Both the position numbers and the translations under genes were made by a program. From Prorocentrum cordatum (Eukaryota; Sar; Dinophyceae; Prorocentrales; Prorocentraceae), in the NCBI GenBank assembly GCA_963575745.1, contig CAUYUJ010006524.1, forward strand, positions 275,001 to 339,000: DNA of 64,000 nucleotides, written 5' to 3'. Below are positions 55,677 through 64,000 of this stretch, one piece after another. The stretch's first letter is position 1; every line of letters begins with the position of its first letter. Below the pieces are notes generated by a model, which was given only the letters and a program-made list of their open reading frames with translations, did no database searches and had not been told where the DNA came from.

Positions 55677-56541
55677 TGGCGGCCCGCGGCTGCAGCATGG
55701 CGGCCCGCGGCTGCAGCGCTAGGGCCCAGCCGCCGCGCGGCCAGCTTGCGAGCCGCACCTCAAGCACGCAACCAACGCGGGGCCCTGCGCGGCCACATGC
55801 GGCTGCCACGCGACTCGCCGCGGCCGCCGCCCATGGGGCGCGCGGGGGGCGCGACGCCTGCTGGCTGCCCAGGCCGCGACCTTGCCAGCGGCGCCACAGC
55901 GGCGGCGACCGCCGCCGCATCCCCCACCCGCGCCACTCGCATGCGGCGGTGCCCCAACGCCGCACAGCGTAGCCGCGCCCGGGGCAGCCTGGGCCCGCGC
56001 TGCCGTGGTTTGCCATCAGGGCGGCCAACTCCACGGCGGCCGCCGGGCGTTGGACCGCCTCGAGCGCCTCCAGCTGCAGCGTGCGCTGCTGGAGAAAAGC
56101 CGTCGGCGGGAGTTGGGTTTTCGCGCCAGCGCCAGCCTGCGTGTTCGCCGCATCGTTCCTGGCCCAGTCATCCTCCGAGATGCCCCGTTCGGCAGCCTCC
56201 GCAAGGGTCACGTGGGCCTTCGCCCGGCGTGCCCGCAACTGCCCAGAGCGGCAGCGCGTTGCGATCGCCTCCCACAGATAGGCACGTTGCCAATTCATCG
56301 GGTTCGCACCGCCGCGCAACGCGGCCACCCCGCGCGCGGCGAATCGCGAGTCTGCGGCGACCTCCAGAAGCGCCCAGGCTGGGCTGCGCGCGCGCGTGGC
56401 GGCCCACAGCTCCGCTCGCTGCGCCGCCTGGCGGCCATCCACGGGGCCGTGGCTGCCGAGTTGTCTGTTCGTGCTCCCACTCTTACGACGTCGCCCAGGC
56501 GCGATCCTGGACTGCGGCCGCCACGAGGTCGGGAACGGCAA
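55531..56541 (-). pseudogene. LINE D fragment with RNase H, minus strand
   Basis: A 336-codon minus-strand frame. From its N side: LGSHGPVDGRQAAQRAELWA (Glu of RNase H), LEVAADSRFAARGVAALRGG (Asp), WQRAYLWEAIATRC, RARRAKAHVTLAEAAERGIS (His) and EDDWARNDAANTQAGAGAKT (place of the 'GN-x-x-AD' end). Then a helical tail (LQLEALEAVQRPAAAVELAA) and low complexity. The first Asp strand is missing. RT is absent upstream (family Q repeats begin at 56,570), so it is a piece of a LINE. The poly-Leu near its end comes from (CAG)n at 55,617-55,676. Confidence 0.6.
55617..55676 (+). repeat. (CAG)n
   Basis: About 20 CAG units with one AAC interruption. Confidence 0.97.
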
Positions 56542-56569
56542 GGAGGACGGCGACTGGGCCCGCGTGGGC

Positions 56570-57480
56570 TGTCTTGGGCGCCTCGTGGGCGGTCCGGGGG
56601 CCCTCTTAGGCAGTCTTGGGGCCCTCTTGGGGGCCTCTTCCGTCGTCTCGGGGGTCTCTTGGCGGCCCCCTGGGCAATTTCTTGGGGCGCGGGGAGCTTG
56701 GGCGGGCGAGGGGTCCCAAAATATTTAAACCAGATCATGGACATTCATGATTTTTTCCTTCCCGAAGCCCTCTGGGGCAGGCTGTCGGGGCCCCTTTGGG
56801 ATGTATATCGGGCGCCTGGTCCATCGTGGGAGTCGCTGCGAGGGTTCTGGGGCGCCCGCGGGATCTTGAAGAACGCGGGCGGCTGGTTGGGGAGGCCAGG
56901 GGGGCCGGCGCCCGAAAGGCGCCGCGGGGCGGGGGGGGGCCTCTGAAAAATTGGTTCAGGGATTTTCGGGGGGGGGGGGGGGGGGGCCCTGTGCAGGATG
57001 TGCAAGTGTCCAGCTTCCCGCGACAAGCCCCGCCACCGCGCTAGTGCAACAGCGCGTCGAAAGCGTCGATGACGGGGATTGCACAATTTTGACGAGCATT
57101 TTGCATCGAGGCGAGTCGCGTCTCCGATCTCTCCATCGCCCGCGCGGCAGGGGGGAGATGGAGAGAATGGAGGTGAGGAGGCGAAGGTTTCTTGGGGCCT
57201 TCTTGGGGCCTCCTGGGAGCTCCCTGAAAACTTGTCGGTGGCCTCTTGGTGGCCTTTTGGGGGCCTCCTGGGCCGTCCCAGTGGGCTCGTGGCCCGTCTG
57301 GCGCCTATGAGGGCCGCGTTGGGGACCTCTGTAGGCCGCGCTGGTGCCCCCCCTCTTGGAGCGCTCCACGTCCGTCTCGGGGCCGTGGGCGATATCTGGA
57401 CCCTGTTGGGCCGACTTCGGGCCCTCTTGGGGGTTTCTTGGGCCTTCTTGGATGCATATTGCAATGCCTTCGGCCAGCGC
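56570..57480 (+). repeat. Family Q repeats with a GC-rich middle
   Basis: Q units at 56,570-56,700 and 57,175-57,470 (cttggggccttcttgggg), with the AT-rich Q core near 56,710-56,755 (ATCATGGACATTCATGATTT). Between them lie 56,790-56,975, a poly-G run at 56,970-56,985, and 56,990-57,170, a stretch without a supported ORF. Confidence 0.7.
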
Positions 57481-57539
57481 CGCCGATGTGGGTCGCTCGG
57501 GGCGGCACCCAGACTGGGCGGCGACACTTTGCCGACAGA

Positions 57540-57584
57540 CACGCACGCACACGCTCGCAGACATTGCGCGCGCACACGCACACG

Positions 57585-57650
<66 letters not shown>

Positions 57651-57674
57651 AACACACGCACACACACACATACA

Positions 57675-57710
<36 letters not shown>

Positions 57711-57934
57711 CCCACGCACGCGCGCGCACACACACACACACACACTACACACACACACTACACACACAGACACATAGACACACGCACACACACACCACAC
57801 TCATACACGTGCGCCACCTTTGCAGGCACATACACACGCACACGCCGGCAGCACACACACACGCACACACACACACACACGCACGCACGCACGCACGCAC
57901 GCAGGCACGCACGCACATACACACGCCGCGCACA

Positions 57935-57967
<33 letters not shown>

Positions 57968-58067
57968 ACACACACACACACACACACACGCACACACACG
58001 CACGCACACGCACGCACGCACGCACGCACGCACACGCACGCACGCGCACGCACACACACACACACAC

Positions 58068-58109
<42 letters not shown>

Positions 58110-58112
58110 CAG
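57540..58112 (+). repeat. Long (CA)n/(CACG)n microsatellite
   Basis: About 570 bp of CA, CACG and CACACG units with short breaks (for example 57,795-57,850). Thr/His and Val/Cys frames are artefacts. Confidence 0.98.
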
Positions 58113-58640
58113 ACACGCATTTCACCGCCACCTTCGTCTTCCCCCCATTTGTTCTCCGTTTTCCGCTCTTGGCCCGTCCCACTTCTCCTTCCCTCTTTCT
58201 CCGATTCTTTTCTCGCGCACACAGACAAACATTCCCCCCCGCGCGCGCGCGCCCCCCCCCTTCCCTTCCGCCCCTGGCAGAGCCACCCCGGCACCCCCTC
58301 CCCCAGAGGCTGAATCTCAGTCTCGAGGCTGTAGCTGAGGCCCCTTCAAACTCACGCGCTACGGAACCCCTTTTCCCTTCCTCCACGCCATCGAAACCCG
58401 CGCCACCGGACCCCCCCCCTTTTCCCCCACCCCCCCGTGTCCACGGGCGGGAACCCTACCCCGGCAGAGCCGGCCCGGTCACCGGAACCACCACCACCCC
58501 TCTTCCCCCAATTCTTCTTGTCCACAGGCGGGACGGGGGACCGGACCCGCCCCCCCCCCGCGCCACCGGAACCTACGCCACCGTACCCACCCCCCCTCCC
58601 CTCCCACTATCCCGGCTGAGCCACCCCGGTCACCCCTTCC
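58113..58640. other. C-rich low-complexity stretch
   Basis: Poly-C and CCT/CCG-rich; tandem-like blocks around 'cgccaccgga.cc.cccc' at 58,395 and 58,560. Pro-rich frames are not supported as genes. Confidence 0.6.
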
Positions 58641-58649
58641 CCTGTAAGT

Positions 58650-59235
58650 TCACACGCCGGAGTCTCTCTTGGGCCGTCTTGGATGTATATTGGAGGCCTC
58701 TTGTAGGCTTATTGGGCCATCTTGGGCGGGCGCCAACCCGAGCGCGCGAGAAACTCGCACTTCTTTAACTACCTGAGGATCATGAATGATCTTGGCCTCC
58801 TTGAGCTCTCCAGGAGGGCCTCTTGGAGCTCTCTTGGTCCGTCTTGGGGGCTTCTCGAAATGTCGCCGGGTTGTCTCGGGGGCCTGTTGAGTCGTCTTTG
58901 GCCATCTTGGCTGCCCTGAGAGCCACCCTTGGAAGCCATGGGGCTCCCGGGAAGGCTTCAGGACATATCGAGAGGTCCCCGAGACGGCCCAAGCGGTGTC
59001 CAAGAGGCCCTCCAGAAGAGCCCAGCGGGCCCCCTTGTGCCTTCTGGGGAGGCCTCCCGGAACTTCTTGGGCCGTCTCGGGGGCCTTTCGCTCTCGGCAG
59101 CCTCTTGGGCCGTCCTTGGGCTGTCTTGAGTGGCTCTTGAGTCATCCTGGGCCATGTTGGGCCGTCTTGGCGTCGCCTTCGCTGTCTTGGAAACCGCCTC
59201 GGGGGCCGTCTGTGCCACCTGGGGGGGCCGAAAAG
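58650..59235 (+). repeat. Family Q repeats
   Basis: Units of 'gggccgtcttgggggcctcttgg' with the core CTACCTGAGGATCATGAATG at 58,771-58,790. Confidence 0.75.
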
Positions 59236-60930
59236 ACCGCCAGAAAGCAAGTTCAGAAGGGGGCGGCGTCTAAGGGGCGCGTGCGTCGGGGGGGATCGGC
59301 GCGATGCGCTGTGAAATATCTTCCCGGACAACAGACGAGCATTCTAACGCGCCCACTCCGTGCAGGCACGGTGGCGGATATGAAGATGCCAGCGCGCCCA
59401 TGCCGGACATTGACGGCGCGCTGGACATTGGCGGCCGAAATGGATCGGCCGTTGAAAACGCAGCGCGATGCTGAGACTTGCCATTGGTTCGGGTCGATGC
59501 GCGCGCCGGTGCGCGACAGGGCAGATGAGGAGCACGCGGAGGAGGAACTGGAGTCTCACGGGCTGATTGGCTACAACGCGCGGCACGTCACATCGAAGAA
59601 CGTTTGGAACACAAGCGGCCATACAAAGTCTTGCTGCGGAGCCCTAGGCGCGTCGAAGCACGAGGGACCGCGTCGGTCGGCCAGCGAAAGATGGAGCGAC
59701 GGCTCCGTCGGCGCTTGCGGGGATAATCGGAAAGTGGCAGCGCGCAATATTGAAGGGGCGGAGCAATTCAGAATCGGACTTCACCCTGCACTGAGCCCGG
59801 GCAGCGCGCGCCATCTTCTCGCCTTGCTGCTTCAGGCGGGCCCGCCTGTCTGCCAGCGGCCGCCGCCCTCCCCTTCGCTGGGGCCAGTTTTTCCTCGGCG
59901 GGGCGCGACTCGACTCGACTCGAACGCGCCCATGCCGATGAAGATCTGTCGGCACTTCCATGCCGATGAAGAACTGCGGGCTGCAGACGCCCCGCGATCC
60001 AACGGCGTTCGGCGCGTCGGGCGCAGGGAGGGAGGGGGGGGCGGGCGGGCGAAGGTCGCAGCGATGAGGGCGCCTCGCGCTGGCAACGGGGAGGTTGGGG
60101 GGCGGGCGCAAGAGGTGCGATGGGGGGCGAACGCGATGGCGGCAGCGGGGGTGGACCTGGCGAGGGCGACGGTGGCCGCTGGGATTGCTGGCTTCGGCGA
60201 GAGTTGATTCCAACGCGGCTGAATCCGCGAAGATGTGCACCGTTCCCACCCGCGCGTTCATGCGGCGCGTGGGCGCGCGCGCGGGTCTCGTGCACTTGCC
60301 CGCGCTCGTGGCGAAGTGGGGTCCCTTGCTCGCGCACTGGCCGCTGGCGCGGGGGCGCAAGGTCGGTGAAAGACGCGCGATTTTTTGCCAGTTGCGCCCA
60401 TTTTTGCCACGGGTCGGACAGTTTCGTCCCAATGGACGTCGCTAGCGAGCACACGCGCAGCATCGGCAAGGCCGCGCCGAGAAACTGAAGGCCGCGCTGC
60501 AGAACGCTTTCCAGTTCCTTGGCTTAGAGTTCAGGGTCGCCAAGCACGCTTGCCTGAACACCTGCGATCGCGTCGCCGTGGGCGACGTCGCGGTGATGCG
60601 GAGCGCGGCAAGCGGCTACGCGATGGACCTTCCACGTCGCCAAGTACTACGCCAGCGTCTGGCGGGCGGACTTCGGCGGCGCGCGGCGCGAAGCTGCAGT
60701 GCGTGGTCTTAGACGAGATGGCGGGGGGGGGGGGGGGGGCGGTGGCGTGGACCATTGACCTTGGAGGCCGCGCGATCGTCCTCAATCCGCTTGGCTACGG
60801 CCAAGAAAACGGAGCTGTAGCTCCTGCGCGCGGAGCGCTGGGGGGGGGATCGGCGGCTGCAGCCGCGCAGACAGAATTGAATTGCAGCTCCAGCTGCTGC
60901 GACACGCATCATCCACATCATCATCCCTGA
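59236..60930. other. GC-rich stretch without a confident gene
   Basis: Both strands have long frames, but none shows a domain. Two pieces look coding: IEERLEHKRPYKVLLRSPRR at about 59,590-59,650 and LKAALQNAFQFLGLEFRVAK at about 60,485-60,545. The word CCCATGCCGATGAAGA.CT is duplicated at 59,930 and 59,958. These could be remains of another mobile element or a broken host gene. Confidence 0.3.
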
Positions 60931-61319
60931 TATACATGAACATAATTTAACGTCTTTGACCATGCCGGTGAACACTTTGACCCGCACAAGCACACCTCGC
61001 CTTTTGGTTGTATAACACATTAACTGCGTTTAAGCTACTCTGCGGGAGCGAAGCCGTGCTAAACAATTTCAAATGTCAGCTGAACTACGTTAGCCTGCTT
61101 AGAGAAAAACTTAGAAGGCTTAGCAAGGGGCCCCATCAAGTAAGTACGCACGACCAGCATGCTTGGCCCAAGGGCCATCCCGCGCCCCATGTTCCCTACC
61201 TAGGCTCTGCCTAGAAGGGTTCTTACCATGTATGTTTAAAGGGCCGGGCAGTGGTCCTCGCCCCGGGCGCTTCCCCCAGTATCGGCGCCGCGGTTCCCCC
61301 AGTGACGGCCCCTTAGTTT
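60931..61319. other. Lower-GC spacer
   Basis: Similar in composition to 54.2-55.1 kb. No repeat family or ORF is supported. Confidence 0.5.
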
Positions 61320-61830
61320 AGCGTTGTTTAGCCCATCTTAGCTTAGCATAATTTAGCTTATTTCATCTTAGCTTAGCTTAGTGACATCGTAGCTCTGGTT
61401 TATCTTAGCTTAGCTTACCTTCATCTTAGTTTCGCCGAGCTTTAGCATAGCAGAGCACAGCATAGCATAGCAGAGCGTAGCACAGCACAGCGCAGCACAG
61501 CATATCATAGCAAAGCCCAGCATAACATAGCATAGCGCAGCATAGCATAGCATAGCATCGCATAGCATCGCATAGCATAGCATAGCATAGCACAGCAGCA
61601 AAACAAAGGCAAAGCAACAGCAGCGACAGCAAAGCAAAGCAGACGCAAAAGCAAAGCAAATCAGAAACAAAGCAAAGCAAAGCAACGCAAAGCAATGCGA
61701 TAACATGCGTGTGTGTGTCTGTGCGCAGGCAAAGCAAAAAAAAGCTCAAGCAGCATCAACAACACCATCAAAGCAAAAGCAACAGCAAAAGCAAAAGCAA
61801 AGGCAAGGCAATGCAAAGCAAAAACAAAAC
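61320..61830 (+). repeat. TTAGC, CATAG and AAAGC pentamer/hexamer repeats
   Basis: Three successive blocks: (AGCTT)-type to 61,440, (AGCAT)-type 61,440-61,590, and (GCAAA)-type 61,600-61,830. Frames rich in Cys/Leu/Tyr are artefacts. Confidence 0.9.
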
Positions 61831-61842
61831 CAATGCGAAAGT

Positions 61843-62010
61843 GTAGATGTAGATGTGAATGTAGGTGTAGGTGTAGATGTAGATGTAGATGTAGGTGTAG
61901 ATGTAGGTGTAGATGTAGATGTAGGTGTGAGTCTCGCAGTTGATGTTGATGTGGATGTAGATGCAGGTGTAGATGTTGATGTAGCTGTCGGTTTAGATAT
62001 AGATGTTGCT
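61843..62010 (+). repeat. (GTAGAT)n hexamer repeat
   Basis: GTAGAT/GTAGGT units for about 170 bp; the frame reads alternating Val-Asp/Val-Gly ([17 protein letters not shown]). No start or SL acceptor supports a gene. 62,011-62,359 is unassigned. Confidence 0.93.
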
Positions 62011-62359
62011 TTCCTAAATGCTCCAACTCCTAGGTAGGGTCGCACTGGGATAATTGGTGTATAGACTCTCTGTGCCTCTGCCGGGAGGGCATGTATTAGG
62101 GCGCCAGAGACGGGGTCACCGCAACCTGGGGCACGGGGAGCACCGATGTCCACGTTTTGTCGTGCTCCCGTTTAGGGAGCCCTGAGTGTAATGCACAAAG
62201 TCAGGGCTCAGGATGACCCTGACCATGGAACGGTGGGGTTGCGCATGACGGCCAGCCGAAATTCTGGCCGACTTCTACTGCACGAGAATGCAACGCTGCG
62301 GTCGGCCATTTGGGGGTACACATCGCTTTCGGCCGGAACTGCACACACACACACACACA

Positions 62360-62580
62360 CGGGATGCCTTACGGTCAGGGTGTTTCGCTTGGCGTGTCCC
62401 GCCGCCTGTTCTGGCCCACCACGCGTCGCCGCGACACGGCGACCACGTCCCAGTCCCCAAGCATCGGTGTCCCGAGCCTTGCCCGGCCTCCCGCCCCCCG
62501 CGGGGCGGAGCGACACGCCATCTGCTTGCGAGGCATCGTGTGCCCCTCGGGCCGCCCTCGCGACACGCGAAGCAAAACAT
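62360..62580 (+). repeat. Dispersed repeat family F, copy 2
   Basis: Collinear with 15,330-15,540. 62,580-62,895 shows a J-like reversed piece near 62,680-62,740 and nothing else. Confidence 0.7.
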
Positions 62581-62898
62581 CGCGACCACGGTCGCTGCGA
62601 ACCGCGCCGGCGCGGAGTCTCTCTGCCCGCGAGCGCGTGCCCTCTGCCCGAGGAGCACGTGTAGTCACGAGGTCCTGACCCCTTCCCGAGGGCCAGCTTT
62701 TCATCCGGAGGCGTCCCTTGAGGGGTCCGTAGGTCATCACGCCTCGATCTCAGCCTGCTGTAAGAGTTGAGACCGAGCAGCACGAGCGTGCATATAGATA
62801 ATATCATTATCAATCACAGACAGATGCCTGATCGAGTTGCAAAAGTAAAAACCCAGCACTATCCTCTGGACAGCAAGCAATCTCTGAGGGTCCGTTTC

Positions 62899-63046
62899 CT
62901 CCTCCTCCTCCTCCTCCTCCTCCTCCTCCTCCTCCTCCTCCTCCTCCTCCCCCTCTCGCTTCTCCTCTCACTTTTCCTGCCCCCCCCCCCCTCATCTTCC
63001 CCCCCTGATTCTGAAGGCCTTGCGGCTGGTGCCGCTGACCTTGAAG

Positions 63047-63083
<37 letters not shown>
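62899..63083 (+). repeat. (TCC)n and (GAC)n tracts
   Basis: TCC at 62,899-62,952, C-rich to 63,005, (GAC)n at 63,042-63,083. Confidence 0.95.
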
Positions 63084-63085
<2 letters not shown>

Positions 63086-63245
63086 CAGGACGACGGCCAC
63101 GTCGACGGCGGCAGCACTGCATCGTTTCTCGTTGCACGGGCTTGCACGGTTTGCTCTGCGGTGTTGCTTTTTGATGCGAGCTGTTTTCATGTTATTTGCG
63201 TCGCGGTACTGTTGCTACCGCACCGCGTTGCGCGGCACGCCATGT

Positions 63246-63312
63246 CTACGGTCGGGAACTTCGGGATAGCGCGTCGCGCCGCCAGTTCTGGACCACCACG
63301 CTTCGGTTGGGT
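63246..63312 (+). repeat. Dispersed repeat family F, partial copy 3
   Basis: ACGGTCGGGAACTTCGGGAT + AGCGCGTCGCGCCGCCAGTT + CTGGACCACCACGCTTCGG, the F opening only. 63,313-63,530 is unassigned. Confidence 0.65.
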
Positions 63313-63529
63313 GCGGATTAATAGGGGGCGATCAATGGGAGGGGCAGCGAGGGCTGCAGAAAAGGGGTCCTTTAGGAACCCGAAAGGGTCCCAGATGGGC
63401 CTTTCAGGGCCCGAAAAAAGGTCAACGTTTTCTTTCGCGCCCAATCTGGCGGTTTCGAAGACCTCTGCGCGCGCCGACGCTGCGTGAACCCAGCGTATAG
63501 GACCGCACCCGTCCCCTCCTACCCGAGGC

Positions 63530-63690
63530 CCCCGACGTCATGATTTTTTCATGACGTTGACCCCCAGAGGTCTCGACCCATTCCCTGGGACCGGTCCTTC
63601 ACCCTGAGTCGTTTTCTGACGGCCCCGAGGCCCAGTAAGGGCCCCCAGAGGCCGAGAGTAGCGAAAGACCTCCCGTCGTGTTTTTTCCAC
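63530..63690 (-). repeat. Family J copy, minus orientation
   Basis: gacccccagaggtctcgacc, gagtcgttttctgacggccc, gaggcccagtaagggccccc and agaggccgagagtagcgaaa: reverse of J, ending just before an exon. Confidence 0.7.
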
Positions 63691-63709
63691 ATGGAGAGAG
63701 GGGGTCTGG

Positions 63710-63944
63710 GACCGGAGGTACACGCGCCTGGCCTGCCGCGAGCCCACCGCCACACGCGCCGACTTCCTGCGCGCGCTGCGGCACGCGGAGGGCCTCTCGG
63801 CCGCAGCGCGGCTGCGGGCGCGGCTGCGGGAGGCCCGCGCGCGCTGCGGGCGGCCGCCGCCGGAGCACCTCGAGGCCCTGCCCGCCGACGCCGGCGACCG
63901 CGCCGAGCAGAGCAAGCTCGGCGGCGAGCCCGGGGGGAAAGTGA
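63710..63944 (+). CDS. Exon related to the EF-hand-like exon at 53.7 kb
   Basis: RYTRLACREPTATRADFLRA, LRHAEGLSAAARLRARLREA, RARCGRPPPEHLEALPADAG, then KLGGEPGGK before GTGAGA (about 63,941). The segment TRADFLRALRHAEGLSAAARLRARL resembles SVDFVRALRWSRPVAELSSLRQRL of the 53.7 kb exon, so both may come from the same repeat protein. It ends directly before a C element. The left border is uncertain. Confidence 0.5.
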
Positions 63945-63950
63945 GAAGGG

Positions 63951-64000
63951 GCGGGCCTGTTTTCCACCACCACAACCATAAGTTGGAGGGGGAGGGGGTC
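63951..64000 (+). mobile_element. Family C element, left end, cut by the window
   Basis: GGGCCTGTTTTCCACCACCA + CAACCATAAGTTGGAGGGGG matches the inverted ends of C1 and C2. The rest lies beyond the window. The word GGCGGCGAGC...GGGGGGAAAGTGAGAAGG just before it resembles the left end of family E. Confidence 0.8.

Noticed and set aside
57305-58386. Cys/Val-rich or Thr/His-rich proteins of 100-470 residues
   Set aside because: Read-through of a CA/CACG microsatellite; no start, no conserved pattern.
59644-60469. Minus-strand frames of 230-260 codons
   Set aside because: Composition typical of GC-rich chance frames; no motif, and the plus strand is equally open.
61410-62037. Cys/Leu-rich 'membrane' protein and Val-Asp repeat protein
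   Set aside because: Derived from pentamer and hexamer repeats; codons mirror the repeat unit exactly.
62037-62205. tRNA- or snRNA-like gene near GGGAGCACCGATGTCC...GTGCTCCC
   Set aside because: A short inverted pair is present but no cloverleaf, anticodon stem or Sm-type site could be drawn.

Overview
The window looks like a nuclear genome segment of a dinoflagellate. The strongest evidence is copies of the dinoflagellate spliced-leader (SL) sequence fossilised in the DNA. At 26,581-26,616 a near-perfect SL is followed by a second, 15-nt truncated SL in front of an intronless ORF, which is the signature of an SL trans-spliced mRNA that was reverse-transcribed back into the genome. GC-rich, Ala/Arg-rich coding pieces, non-canonical intron borders, a degenerate EF-hand-type exon and LINE elements with endonuclease, reverse transcriptase (RT) and RNase H parts agree with this. 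The genus cannot be told from sequence alone. There are no convincing tRNA, rRNA, CRISPR or prokaryotic features.

Layout. 0-3.7 kb: pyrimidine/purine microsatellites and small inverted-repeat elements. 3.7-10.5 kb: LINE copy A, degraded, with an SL-like array at its 5' end and a 0.6 kb foldback element inserted in it. 10.6-18 kb: small elements and a 90-bp minisatellite. 18-26 kb: a run of coding exons (coiled-coil, helical) separated by small terminal-inverted-repeat (TIR) elements. 26.5-27.1 kb: the SL-tagged retroposed gene. 27-36.3 kb: minisatellite, further exons and elements. 36.6-44.8 kb: LINE copy B, the best preserved (ORF1, endonuclease, RT with YADD, RNase H, zinc tail) but frameshifted. 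44.9-49.7 kb: LINE copy C, another clade, with an SL relic at its 5' end. 49.7-64 kb: more small elements, an EF-hand-like exon (53.7-54.2 kb), an AT-richer island, a minus-strand LINE fragment with RNase H (55.5-56.5 kb), long CA and other simple repeats, and a last exon at 63.7 kb.

The main biological picture is a genome built by two kinds of copying. First, SL-tagged RNAs, apparently including LINE RNAs, are copied back into DNA. Second, many families of 150-400-bp TIR elements (labelled here with arbitrary letters: A, B, C, D, E, F, G, H, J, K, M, O, Q, R, U, V, W, X, Y, Z, AA, BB, CC) have spread through the exon-containing regions. Several have 5-bp target-site duplications (CTGGA, AGCAA, CCTCC, GTCGA, GCACC). 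In two places removing the element plus one duplicated copy rejoins an open reading frame exactly, so they behave as introner-like (intron-creating) elements. The exons at 16.7-36.3, 53.7 and 63.7 kb lie on the plus strand and could belong to one very long gene or to several; this cannot be decided without transcripts. Family letters, exon borders and similarity statements come from reading by eye; no alignment or search was run.
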